Assembly (NCBI RefSeq): GCF_051195235.1 | Contig: NZ_JBNFZM010000004.1 | Span: forward strand, 62,001 to 126,000 | Direction of reading: 5' to 3' | DNA from: Tateyamaria sp947503385 | GTDB taxonomy: Bacteria; Pseudomonadota; Alphaproteobacteria; Rhodobacterales; Rhodobacteraceae | DNA length: 64,000 nucleotides | Part shown: positions 50,863 through 59,620 of the stretch, one piece after another | Layout of the letters: every line of letters starts with the position of its first letter | Numbering within the stretch: the first letter of the stretch is position 1 | The notes under the pieces: model-generated | The model's input: only the letters and a program-made list of their open reading frames with translations | What the model was told of the DNA's origin: nothing | The model's database searches: none | Translations under genes and position numbers: made by a program

Positions 50863-52131
50863 ATGTTCCAAGTCCTGACCAGCGCCTGGGCGCTACTTTT
50901 TGGCATGTTCCTGCTGATGATCGGCAACGGGATGCAGGGCACGCTGCTGGGTATCCGTGGCGAGATCGAAGGGTTCTCGACCCTAGAGATGTCGATCGTG
51001 ATGTCGGCCTATTTCGCCGGGTTTCTGGGGGGCAGCCGGATGGCGCCGCATATGATCCGGCGGGTGGGCCATGTGCGTGTCTTTGCGGCACTTGCATCGC
51101 TGATTTCGGCGGTGATGATCCTGTATCCGACCTTTGCCGATCCGTGGGTCTGGACGCTGGGGCGGGTGCTGATCGGGTTTTGCTTTTCGGCGGTGTATGT
51201 CACGGCGGAAAGCTGGCTCAACGATGCGGCAGACAATTCCAACCGGGGCAAGGCGCTGTCGCTCTATATGGTGGTGATGACCGTGGGCATTGTGGTCAGC
51301 CAATACCTGCTGCTGACCGCTGATCCGTCGGGCTTTGTGCTCTTTGTGATCCCCTCTGTGCTGGTGTCACTGGCGATCACGCCGATCCTGTTGTCGATCA
51401 GCCCGGTGCCCGCCTTTGATACGACCAAGCCGATGACCCTGCGCGCGCTTTACAATGTATCGCCGCTGGGCTGCGTGGGCATGTTTCTTTTGGGTGGCGT
51501 CTTTGCCGCTCAGTTCGGCATGGCGCCGGTTTATGGTACCCTCGCAGGGCTGAGTGTCGCGCAAATCTCGTCCTTTGTGTCGACGTTCTTTATCGGCGCG
51601 GTGCTGCTGCAATATCCCATCGGCTGGCTTTCGGACCGGTTTGACCGGCGGCTGCTGATCCTCGCCGTGGCGGTGATCGGCACGATTGGATCGATTCTCG
51701 GGCTGATGCTGGGCGGGACCTTTGCGCTGCTGCTGGTGTCCGCCTTTGTGGTCGGGGGCATGTCGAACCCACTTTATTCGCTGCTTCTGGCGCATACGAA
51801 CGACTTTCTCGATCACGATGATATGGCCGCAGCCTCTGGTGGGCTGGTGTTCATCAACGGTCTGGGCGCGGTTGCGGGGCCGTTGATCGTGGGTGCGTTG
51901 ATGGAGCGTGTGGGGCCGGGCGGTTTTTACATGTTCACCGGCGTATTGTTTGCCGTTCTGGTGGGCTATGCCGCGTATCGTATGACGCAACGCTCCTCCA
52001 TCGCGGTTGAGGATACGGGGGCGTACGTGCCGATGGCGCAGGCCTCCATGACACCTGTCGCTATGGAAATCGCCCAAGAATACGCCATCGACGTCGAATT
52101 GGAGTCGGAAAATCCGGCAGAGGCCACATGA
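50863..52131 (+). CDS. Major facilitator transporter, YcaD-like
   Basis: A 422-residue membrane protein with 12 predicted helices: MFQVLTSAWALLFGMFLLMIGNGMQGTLLGIRGEIEGFS at the start, LIGFCFSAVYVTAESWLNDAADNSNRGKALS in the middle, and GWLSDRFDRRLLI as loop motif. This pattern fits the YcaD group of MFS proteins. A soluble tail of about 50 residues ends it. GGAG precedes the ATG at 50863. Substrate unknown. Confidence 0.87.
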   Translation: MFQVLTSAWALLFGMFLLMIGNGMQGTLLGIRGEIEGFSTLEMSIVMSAYFAGFLGGSRMAPHMIRRVGHVRVFAALASLISAVMILYPTFADPWVWTLGRVLIGFCFSAVYVTAESWLNDAADNSNRGKALSLYMVVMTVGIVVSQYLLLTADPSGFVLFVIPSVLVSLAITPILLSISPVPAFDTTKPMTLRALYNVSPLGCVGMFLLGGVFAAQFGMAPVYGTLAGLSVAQISSFVSTFFIGAVLLQYPIGWLSDRFDRRLLILAVAVIGTIGSILGLMLGGTFALLLVSAFVVGGMSNPLYSLLLAHTNDFLDHDDMAAASGGLVFINGLGAVAGPLIVGALMERVGPGGFYMFTGVLFAVLVGYAAYRMTQRSSIAVEDTGAYVPMAQASMTPVAMEIAQEYAIDVELESENPAEAT

Positions 52132-52252
52132 CACCGCGACCTTTCGTCCCGACATGGTTGCAGCTTTGTGTCGGCGTTGTTGTATTTCGTGATTAGCGCG
52201 GCGCAAGCGTGCTGTGTAACGGTTTTATGTAGGGGGCCATGGTGTGAGGAGA

Positions 52253-52837
52253 ATGGGTGTGGTTGGACCTGATGAGATACTGGCGTTTTGGCTGGATGAA
52301 TGCAGCCCGGACCAATGGTATAACAATGATCCCGATTTCGACGCTGAGATACGTGCACGGTTTCTGACAACGTGGGAAGCGGCACGCGAGGGCAGCTTTT
52401 CCATGTGGCTGACATATCCCAACGGCGCGCTGGCCTACATCATCCTGACCGATCAACTGTCGCGCAACATGTTCCGTGACGACGCGCGCGCCTTTGCACT
52501 GGACCGGGCGGCTCTGACGGCGGCAAAATCCGCGATCAACAAGGGCTGGGACACGCGCATCGACGCACCCGCGCGCCAATTCTTTTACATGCCGCTCGAG
52601 CATTCGGAAAACCTGTGCGATCAGGACCGCGCTGTGCGGCTGATCTGTGAACGGTTGACTGATCCCAAAGGGCTCTTGCACGCGCGCGCGCACCGCGAAG
52701 TGATCCGGCAGTTTGGCCGGTTCCCGCATCGCAATGCCGCACTGAACCGCAAGAGCACGGCGCTGGAACAGGCACATCTGGATGCGGGTGGTTACGGTGC
52801 TGTTGTGCGGTCGCTTGAACAGGCCCACGCCGCCTGA
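52253..52837 (+). CDS. DUF924 family protein
   Basis: A 194-residue protein: DEILAFWLDECSPDQWY at the start, LAYIILTDQLSRNMFRDDARAFALDRAAL and FFYMPLEHSENLCDQD are the DUF924 hallmarks, and RFPHRNAALNR near the end. The family is helical and TPR-like, of unknown function. Start is uncertain: ATG at 52253 with GAGGAG very close, GTG at 52244 or GTG at 52259. Confidence 0.88.
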   Translation: MGVVGPDEILAFWLDECSPDQWYNNDPDFDAEIRARFLTTWEAAREGSFSMWLTYPNGALAYIILTDQLSRNMFRDDARAFALDRAALTAAKSAINKGWDTRIDAPARQFFYMPLEHSENLCDQDRAVRLICERLTDPKGLLHARAHREVIRQFGRFPHRNAALNRKSTALEQAHLDAGGYGAVVRSLEQAHAA

Positions 52838-52890
52838 CCCTGCGTCAGTCGATTTGTCGCGCCCAGCTTGCGTTGAGGCATTCCGGAAAT

Positions 52891-52908
52891 TAGTTTAACA
52901 CTAAACTA
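52891..52908. promoter_or_regulatory. Palindromic operator of lpdA (shared with the pdh operon)
   Basis: TAGTTTA-ACAC-TAAACTA: the same 7-bp arms and 4-base spacer as at 37558-37575. TTGCGT lies 17 bases upstream of TAGTTT, so the palindrome covers the likely -10 region. It is 31 bases before the lpdA start. Confidence 0.75.
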
Positions 52909-52939
52909 GTTTTGGGATGCTATCGACGAGGACACGCAA

Positions 52940-54337
52940 ATGGCGGCAAAATCATTCGATGTTGTGGTGATCGGGTCCGGACCCGGCGGATATGTTGCGG
53001 CCATCCGCGCGGCACAACTGGGTCTGAGCACCTGTGTGGTCGAACGTGAGCATCTGGGCGGCATCTGCCTGAACTGGGGCTGCATCCCGACCAAGGCAAT
53101 GCTGCGCTCGTCCGAAGTGTTCCACTTGATGCACCGGGCCAAGGAATTTGGCCTCAAGGCGGACAATGTTGGCTATGATCTGGACGCAGTGGTCAAACGC
53201 TCGCGTCAGGTCGCGGGGCAATTGTCAGGTGGCATCGGCCACCTTATGAAAAAGAACAAAGTTACCGTGATCATGGGCGAAGGGACAATCCCCGCCAAAG
53301 GCAAAGTGTCGGTCAAGACTGACAAGGGCACCGAAGAGCTAACGGCCAAAAACATCATCCTCGCCACCGGCGCGCGTGCCCGTGAATTGCCGGGGCTTGA
53401 GGCGGATGGCGAACTGGTCTGGACCTACAAGGCCGCCCTCACGCCGAAACGGATGCCGAAAAAGTTGCTGGTGATCGGTTCGGGCGCCATCGGGATCGAA
53501 TTTGCCAGCTTTTACAACACGCTGGGGGCCGACACGACCGTGGTCGAGGTCATGGACCGCGTGCTGCCCGTGGAAGATGCGGAAATCAGCGCCTTTGCCA
53601 AGAAGTCGTTCGAAAAGCAGGGCATGAAAATCATGCAAAAGGCGATGGTCAAACAGCTGGACCGCGCCAAGGGCAAAGTGACTGCGCATATCGAAGTGGG
53701 CGGCAAGGTCGAAAAACACGACTTTGACACCGTGATCTCTGCTGTGGGCATCGTCGGAAATGTCGAAAACCTCGGCCTCGAAGGGATGGGGGTCAAAATT
53801 GACCGTACCCATGTGGTAACGGATGAATTCTGCCGCACGGGTGTCGAAGGGCTTTATGCCATTGGTGATATCGCCGGCGCGCCATGGCTTGCGCACAAGG
53901 CCAGCCACGAAGGCGTTATGGTGGCCGAACTGATCGCGGGCAAAAATGACGTGCACCCGATCAAACCCAACTCCATCGCGGGCTGCACCTATTGCCACCC
54001 GCAGGTGGCCAGCGTCGGCCTGACCGAAGCGGCGGCCAAAGAGGCGGGTTACGAGATCAAAGTGGGCCGCTTCCCCTTTATCGGCAACGGCAAGGCGATT
54101 GCACTGGGCGAACCCGAGGGCATGATCAAAACGGTCTTCGACAAAAAGACTGGCGAGCTTTTGGGCGCGCACATGGTCGGCGCCGAGGTGACGGAACTGA
54201 TTCAGGGCTACGTGGTGGGCCAAGCGCTCGAAACCACCGAAGAGGACCTGATGCACACCGTCTTCCCGCACCCGACGCTGTCCGAGATGATGCACGAAAG
54301 CGTGCTGGACGCGTATGACCGCGTTATTCATATGTAA
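52940..54337 (+). CDS. lpdA: Dihydrolipoamide dehydrogenase (E3)
   Basis: A 465-residue flavoprotein that reoxidises lipoyl groups with NAD. FAD motif VVVIGSGPGGYVAAIRAAQLG, redox pair C43/C48 in GICLNWGCIPTKA, NAD motif VIGSGAIGIEFASFYN, FAD motif GLYAIGDIAG and the C-terminal H444/E449 base in FPHPTLSEMMHES are all intact. It is distant from the pdh operon but shares its operator type, so it is probably the E3 of pyruvate dehydrogenase, and possibly of other 2-oxoacid dehydrogenases. Confidence 0.97.
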   Translation: MAAKSFDVVVIGSGPGGYVAAIRAAQLGLSTCVVEREHLGGICLNWGCIPTKAMLRSSEVFHLMHRAKEFGLKADNVGYDLDAVVKRSRQVAGQLSGGIGHLMKKNKVTVIMGEGTIPAKGKVSVKTDKGTEELTAKNIILATGARARELPGLEADGELVWTYKAALTPKRMPKKLLVIGSGAIGIEFASFYNTLGADTTVVEVMDRVLPVEDAEISAFAKKSFEKQGMKIMQKAMVKQLDRAKGKVTAHIEVGGKVEKHDFDTVISAVGIVGNVENLGLEGMGVKIDRTHVVTDEFCRTGVEGLYAIGDIAGAPWLAHKASHEGVMVAELIAGKNDVHPIKPNSIAGCTYCHPQVASVGLTEAAAKEAGYEIKVGRFPFIGNGKAIALGEPEGMIKTVFDKKTGELLGAHMVGAEVTELIQGYVVGQALETTEEDLMHTVFPHPTLSEMMHESVLDAYDRVIHM

Positions 54338-54413
54338 GATACGGATATTTCTACAGTGACGAACCGGTGGCCGCTATCGTGCGTCCATCGGTTTGTTGAT
54401 TCTGGGGTATTCA

Positions 54414-54812
54414 ATGCAACGCATTTCTCATGTGATGGCGGGGGGCCTGTGCGCCGTTTGGCTGTTGGGCGCGCCTGCTGCGGCGCAGCAGCTTATGTTC
54501 GAGTATTTCACCATGCTCACCCCTCAGGACACGTACAACTCTCGTGGGGCACCGCTGAATGATGTCTGCGCTATCGTCCAGCAGGACCGCGCAAACTTTC
54601 ACAAATTTGGCAAGCGAGACGCCGCAGACGGACCTGATCCGTTCTTTACCACGGCTGAGCGACGGGCAATGATCACCGGACGCTGCGCCTATGACCCGTC
54701 CTATCACACGGTTGGCCGGATCCGGTCCCAGACCATTGGCTTTGTTCTGGTGCGGGTTTACGGCAATGGCAGTTCGGTGAGCCGTGTCCAGATTTTCGAG
54801 GCCGCTGGCTGA
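54414..54812 (+). CDS. Small exported protein of unknown function
   Basis: A 132-residue protein with a signal peptide (MQRISHVMAGGLCAVWLLGAPAAAQQ). The mature part of about 105 residues has two Cys (DVCAIVQQ and GRCAYD) that could form a disulfide, and a beta-rich end. I do not recognise the family. It stands alone between lpdA and an MFS gene. Confidence 0.7.
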   Translation: MQRISHVMAGGLCAVWLLGAPAAAQQLMFEYFTMLTPQDTYNSRGAPLNDVCAIVQQDRANFHKFGKRDAADGPDPFFTTAERRAMITGRCAYDPSYHTVGRIRSQTIGFVLVRVYGNGSSVSRVQIFEAAG

Positions 54813-54853
54813 CAAGGCTTGCGCCTGACAGGCACCTGTGGTGAGCGTCGGGC

Positions 54854-56014
54854 ATGTCAGACCGCACCAACTTCCCCCTCGTCTTTGCCCTTTGGGGGGC
54901 GGGGCTGGGGGCTGCCGGACAATATGCCAAGATTTCGGTCATCTTTGGCCAATTGCCTGCGGTCTATCCCGATGCAGGCACGGCGCTGGGATTCATCGTG
55001 TCGCTTGTGGGGTTTGTCGGCATCGTGTTGGGCGTGGCGGCCGGTCTGGTTGTCGCGCGCATCCGCTACCGCCGTGCGATGCTGTGGGCGCTGTGGGCCG
55101 GGGCACTGGTGTCAGCCTATCAGGCCACATTGCCCAGCTTGCCGCTCATGCTCGCGTCCCGTGTGGTCGAAGGGGTGTCGCATCTTGCTATGGTGGTCGC
55201 CGCGCCGACACTGATCGCGGGGCTAAGTGCGGCGCGGCATCGCGGGTTCACCCTCACGCTGTGGAGCACGTTTTTCAGCGTCGCGTTTTCCCTGCTTGTT
55301 GCTGTGGGCCTGCCGTTGGTGGCATGGGGCGGGATCGAGGCGCTGTTTCTGGCACACGCCATTTGGCTTGCGGTGTTTGCGGTGATCCTGACACTGTTCC
55401 TGCGCCCGATCGAGGCGCCGCCGCCGGGCGCGCTGAGCCTGTCCGGCGTCCTTTCGGACCATGTGGCCATATACCGCTCGCCCCATATATCCGCACCCGC
55501 GGCGGGATGGTTGTTTTACACCTTCTGTTTCCTTGCCATCCTCACGGTGCTGCCTCCTTATATCGCACCTGAATTGCGGGCGTGGGTGATGGGGGCCATG
55601 CCGCTGGTGTCCATCGCTGTGTCGTTGACGTTTGGCGTGTTCGCATTGCGTTTTATAACGGCCGTTGCCCTGATCCAGATCGGCTTTGGCGCCTGTGTCG
55701 TGGCACTGCTTTGGCTGTGGGTGGCACCGGGTTTGCCCGTGGCCTGTCTCGCGCTTGCCGGGGCTTTGGGGCTGGTGCAGGGGGCCAGTTTTGCCGCCGT
55801 CCCGCAACTCAACACCACGCCCGACTCGCAGGCGCAGGCTTATGGCGCGCTGGCGCAAACCGGCAATCTTGGCAACACGATGGGCACACCCGCATTGCTG
55901 GCCGTGTTGGGCGTTGCAGGATATCCCGGCCTTGTCTGGACGGCGATTGCGGTGCTGTCCGGTGGTGCGCTGGTGCATTGGTGGATGGCAGCCCGGCGCA
56001 AGGCGCTGGCGTAA
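54854..56014 (+). CDS. Major facilitator transporter
   Basis: A 386-residue membrane protein with about 12 hydrophobic segments of the MFS type: GAGLGAAGQYAKISVIFG at the start, GLVVARIRYRRAMLWALW as loop motif and LPSLPLMLASRVVEGVSHLAMVVAAPTLIAG. It resembles CynX/NimT-like transporters. Substrate is unknown. The next gene follows after 27 bp. Confidence 0.83.
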   Translation: MSDRTNFPLVFALWGAGLGAAGQYAKISVIFGQLPAVYPDAGTALGFIVSLVGFVGIVLGVAAGLVVARIRYRRAMLWALWAGALVSAYQATLPSLPLMLASRVVEGVSHLAMVVAAPTLIAGLSAARHRGFTLTLWSTFFSVAFSLLVAVGLPLVAWGGIEALFLAHAIWLAVFAVILTLFLRPIEAPPPGALSLSGVLSDHVAIYRSPHISAPAAGWLFYTFCFLAILTVLPPYIAPELRAWVMGAMPLVSIAVSLTFGVFALRFITAVALIQIGFGACVVALLWLWVAPGLPVACLALAGALGLVQGASFAAVPQLNTTPDSQAQAYGALAQTGNLGNTMGTPALLAVLGVAGYPGLVWTAIAVLSGGALVHWWMAARRKALA

Positions 56015-56041
56015 GTTGGCGAAATCGGCTCAACTGCGCCC

Positions 56042-56602
56042 ATGCCCAGCCTGAACCGCATCATCATGCACCGAAAAAGCCGTAAGATGATCGAAGGGCT
56101 GGACCCCCCAAACCTGCGGGTGGCCGAGATCAGCGGGAAATGGGGGGAGCAGTTCGATTTCGCGGTGTACGACCAGTATCGCTACCCGGAGTTTGACATC
56201 TGCGAGGGACCCATCCGTGACGGCGAGGGCAAGCCGCGCAAATACGATTTGGTCATGGCCAATCAGGTCTGGGAACATCTTGACCGGCCCTATGCGGCCA
56301 CGCGCCACGTGCGCCAGATGCTCAAGAAGGGCGGGCATTTCTGGGTGGCTGTCCCGTTTTTCATTCCTTTCCACGCGGCCCCAAACGATTGCTCGCGTTG
56401 GTCGGCGCGGGGATTAAAAAATCTGCTGATCGAGGCCGGTTTCGCGGCGGATGCTGTCACATCCTGGCAGTGGGGTAATAGACAAGCGGCCCTGAGGAAC
56501 ATGGAAGAGGTCTGGCCGCCTGAATATGATGCAGATAGTGACCCATTGGACGACGATCCCGAGATGCCGATCTGCGCATGGGCTCTGGCCCGGCGCACAT
56601 AA
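56042..56602 (+). CDS. Methyltransferase-like protein lacking a clear SAM motif I
   Basis: A 186-residue protein resembling the second half of class I methyltransferases: KYDLVMANQVWEHLDRPYAATRHVRQMLKKGGHFWVAVPFF matches motifs II to III, and SARGLKNLLIEAGF the following helix. The usual glycine-rich SAM-binding loop is not visible; the corresponding place reads LRVAEISGKWGEQF. It could be a divergent enzyme acting on a small molecule or glycan. Acidic residues fill the C-terminus. Confidence 0.7.
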   Translation: MPSLNRIIMHRKSRKMIEGLDPPNLRVAEISGKWGEQFDFAVYDQYRYPEFDICEGPIRDGEGKPRKYDLVMANQVWEHLDRPYAATRHVRQMLKKGGHFWVAVPFFIPFHAAPNDCSRWSARGLKNLLIEAGFAADAVTSWQWGNRQAALRNMEEVWPPEYDADSDPLDDDPEMPICAWALARRT

Positions 56603-56606
56603 GCCT

Positions 56607-56621
56607 GTTCGCGTTCCGTTC
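56607..56621 (+). promoter_or_regulatory. SOS (LexA) box upstream of uvrA
   Basis: GTTC-GCGTTCC-GTTC matches exactly the alphaproteobacterial LexA consensus GTTC-N7-GTTC, 62 bases before the uvrA start, as expected for this DNA-repair gene. Confidence 0.85.
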
Positions 56622-56683
56622 TCACTTTTCCATTGGAGACTCAGGTCGCCTGATCTATATGCAAATCGTTAATGGGGGCGATT

Positions 56684-59617
56684 ATGGCCGAGCAGAAAAA
56701 TATCGAAGTCCGCGGCGCGCGCGAGCATAACCTGAAATCCATCGATGTGGACATCCCGCGCGACCAACTGGTGGTGATCACGGGCCTGTCGGGGTCAGGC
56801 AAATCGTCGCTCGCCTTCGACACGATCTATGCCGAAGGGCAGCGGCGATACGTGGAATCGCTGTCGGCCTATGCGCGCCAGTTCCTCGACATGATGCAAA
56901 AACCGGATGTGGACCACATTAGCGGCCTCAGCCCCGCGATTTCCATTGAGCAAAAGACAACGTCCAAGAACCCGCGCTCGACCGTTGGTACGGTCACCGA
57001 GATCTATGACTACATGCGTCTGCTTTATGCCCGCGCGGGCACGCCGTACTCGCCCGCCACCGGCAAGCCCATTGAGGCGCAGCAGGTGCAGGACATGGTC
57101 GACCGCATCATGGCGATGGAGGAGGGGACCCGCGCCTATCTGCTCGCCCCCATAATACGAGACCGCAAGGGCGAGTATCGCAAGGAGTTTCTGGAACTGC
57201 GCAAGCAGGGGTTTCAGCGGGTCAAAGTGGACGGCGAATTTTACGAATTGGACGAACCGCCGACGCTGGACAAGAAGTTCCGCCATGACATCGACGTGGT
57301 GGTGGACCGGATCGTGGTCCGGGACGGGTTGGAAACGCGGCTTGCGGATTCGCTGCGTACGGCGCTGGACCTCGCAGATGGGATTGCGATCCTTGAAACG
57401 GCGCCCTCTTCGGGGGTTGCCACCCCCTCATCGGGCGAAGAGGGCGCGGAGGCGTCCGATGAGCCCACGCGCATCACATTCTCCGAAAACTTTGCCTGTC
57501 CCGAAAGCGGGTTCACAATCCCCGAGATTGAACCGCGCCTGTTTTCGTTTAACGCGCCCTTTGGGGCGTGCCCGACCTGCGACGGGCTGGGACAAGAACT
57601 GTTCTTTGATGAACGGCTTGTCGTGCCGGACCAAACCCTCAAGGTCTATGACGGGGCGCTGGCCCCATGGCGCAAAGGGAAATCACCGTACTTCCTGCAA
57701 ACCATCGAAGCCATCGCCAAGCATTACGAATTCGATCCCCAAACGAAGTGGAAGGACCTGCCGGCACATGTCAAACAGGTCTTTCTCTATGGTTCCGGCG
57801 ACGAAGAAATTCCGTTCCGCTATGATGAGGGCGGGCGCGTCTACCAGGTCACGCGCGTGTTCGAGGGGGTGATCCCCAACATGGAACGCCGCTATCGCGA
57901 GACCGACAGCAACTGGATTCGCGAAGAATTCGAGCGTTACCAGAACAACCGTCCCTGTGGCGATTGCGGCGGCTACCGTCTGCGTCCCGAGGCACTGGCG
58001 GTCAAGATCGGCCCGGCGGGCGGCGCGCCGCAGGATCGCCTGCACGTGGGTCAGATCGTCCAGATGTCAATCCGCGAGGCCTTCGACTGGTGCGAACGGG
58101 TGCCGGAACATCTGACTCAGCAGAAAAACGAAATCGCGCGCGCCATTCTCAAAGAAATCCGCGAACGACTTGGGTTCCTGAATAATGTGGGACTTGAGTA
58201 CCTTACACTGTCACGTTCAAGCGGAACACTGTCGGGCGGGGAAAGCCAGCGCATCCGGCTGGCCAGCCAGATCGGCAGCGGTCTGACTGGTGTCCTCTAT
58301 GTGCTGGACGAGCCGTCCATCGGCCTGCACCAGCGCGACAATGACCGCCTCTTGGGCACGCTCAAGAACCTGCGGGATCAGGGCAACACGGTGATCGTCG
58401 TGGAACATGATGAAGAGGCCATTCGCGAGGCGGATTACGTGTTCGACATCGGCCCCGGCGCCGGTGTGCATGGCGGCGAAGTGGTGGCCCACGGCCTGCC
58501 GCAAGAGATTGCGGCGAACCCCAATTCGATCACCGGTGACTACCTGTCCGGCAAACGCGAGATTGCCGTGCCTGCCGAGCGCCGCAAGGGCAAGAAGGGC
58601 AAAAAGAAGGTGTCGGTGGTCAAGGCCAACGGCAACAATCTGCAAAATGTTACGGTGGATTTCCCACTGGGTAAATTTGTCTGCGTCACTGGCGTGTCGG
58701 GCGGGGGCAAGTCCACGCTGACCATCGAAACGCTGTTCAAAACTGCATCCATGGCTCTGAATGGCGCGCGCCAAACGCCTGCACCGTGCGAAACGATCAA
58801 GGGGTTGGAGCATCTGGACAAGGTGATCGACATCGACCAGCGCCCCATCGGGCGCACGCCGCGTTCGAACCCGGCCACCTATACCGGAGCCTTCACCCCG
58901 ATCCGCGACTGGTTTGCCGGGTTGCCGGAATCAAAGGCGCGTGGCTACAAGCCGGGCCGTTTTAGCTTCAACGTCAAAGGCGGGCGCTGTGAGGCGTGTC
59001 AGGGCGACGGTGTGATCAAGATCGAAATGCACTTTCTTCCGGATGTCTACGTGGAGTGTGAGACCTGCAAGGGCGCGCGCTACAACCGCGAAACACTTGA
59101 GATCAAGTTCAAGGGCAAGTCTATCGCCGATGTCCTCGACATGACTGTCGAGGACGCGCAGGCGTTTTTTCAAGCGGTGCCCAGCATCCGGGAAAAGATG
59201 GACGCGCTGATGCGCGTCGGCCTCGGCTATATCAAAGTGGGCCAACAGGCGACGACACTGTCAGGCGGCGAGGCACAGCGGGTGAAACTGTCAAAGGAGT
59301 TGTCGAAACGCTCTACGGGTCGCACGCTTTACATCCTCGATGAACCAACCACCGGTCTGCACTTTGAAGATGTGCGCAAGTTGTTGGAAGTGCTGCACGA
59401 ACTGGTGGATCAGGGCAATACGGTCGTGGTCATTGAACACAACCTCGACGTGGTAAAAACCGCCGACCACATTATCGACATCGGCCCCGAGGGCGGCGAT
59501 GGCGGCGGCAAAGTTGTGGCCACAGGCACACCCGAAGAGGTGGCAGAGGTCGCCGACAGCCACACCGGCCACTACCTCAAGCCGATGCTGAACCCGCGCC
59601 GCGTGGCGGCAGAGTAG
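56684..59617 (+). CDS. uvrA: Excinuclease ABC subunit A
   Basis: A 977-residue ABC-type DNA damage-recognition ATPase. First Walker A GLSGSGKSS (34-42), zinc-finger Cys in CPTCDGLG and CGDCGGYR, first signature LSGGESQRIRLASQ. Second half: Walker A VSGGGKSTL, zinc-finger CEACQGDG and CETCKGARYN, signature LSGGEAQRVKLSKEL. Compared with shorter relatives it has an insertion of about 20 residues rich in Ser/Glu after AILETAP (near residue 245). The ATG at 56684 with GGGGGC is chosen; an in-frame start lies 12 bases upstream. It is preceded by a perfect SOS box. Confidence 0.97.
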   Translation: MAEQKNIEVRGAREHNLKSIDVDIPRDQLVVITGLSGSGKSSLAFDTIYAEGQRRYVESLSAYARQFLDMMQKPDVDHISGLSPAISIEQKTTSKNPRSTVGTVTEIYDYMRLLYARAGTPYSPATGKPIEAQQVQDMVDRIMAMEEGTRAYLLAPIIRDRKGEYRKEFLELRKQGFQRVKVDGEFYELDEPPTLDKKFRHDIDVVVDRIVVRDGLETRLADSLRTALDLADGIAILETAPSSGVATPSSGEEGAEASDEPTRITFSENFACPESGFTIPEIEPRLFSFNAPFGACPTCDGLGQELFFDERLVVPDQTLKVYDGALAPWRKGKSPYFLQTIEAIAKHYEFDPQTKWKDLPAHVKQVFLYGSGDEEIPFRYDEGGRVYQVTRVFEGVIPNMERRYRETDSNWIREEFERYQNNRPCGDCGGYRLRPEALAVKIGPAGGAPQDRLHVGQIVQMSIREAFDWCERVPEHLTQQKNEIARAILKEIRERLGFLNNVGLEYLTLSRSSGTLSGGESQRIRLASQIGSGLTGVLYVLDEPSIGLHQRDNDRLLGTLKNLRDQGNTVIVVEHDEEAIREADYVFDIGPGAGVHGGEVVAHGLPQEIAANPNSITGDYLSGKREIAVPAERRKGKKGKKKVSVVKANGNNLQNVTVDFPLGKFVCVTGVSGGGKSTLTIETLFKTASMALNGARQTPAPCETIKGLEHLDKVIDIDQRPIGRTPRSNPATYTGAFTPIRDWFAGLPESKARGYKPGRFSFNVKGGRCEACQGDGVIKIEMHFLPDVYVECETCKGARYNRETLEIKFKGKSIADVLDMTVEDAQAFFQAVPSIREKMDALMRVGLGYIKVGQQATTLSGGEAQRVKLSKELSKRSTGRTLYILDEPTTGLHFEDVRKLLEVLHELVDQGNTVVVIEHNLDVVKTADHIIDIGPEGGDGGGKVVATGTPEEVAEVADSHTGHYLKPMLNPRRVAAE

Positions 59618-59620
59618 CGG

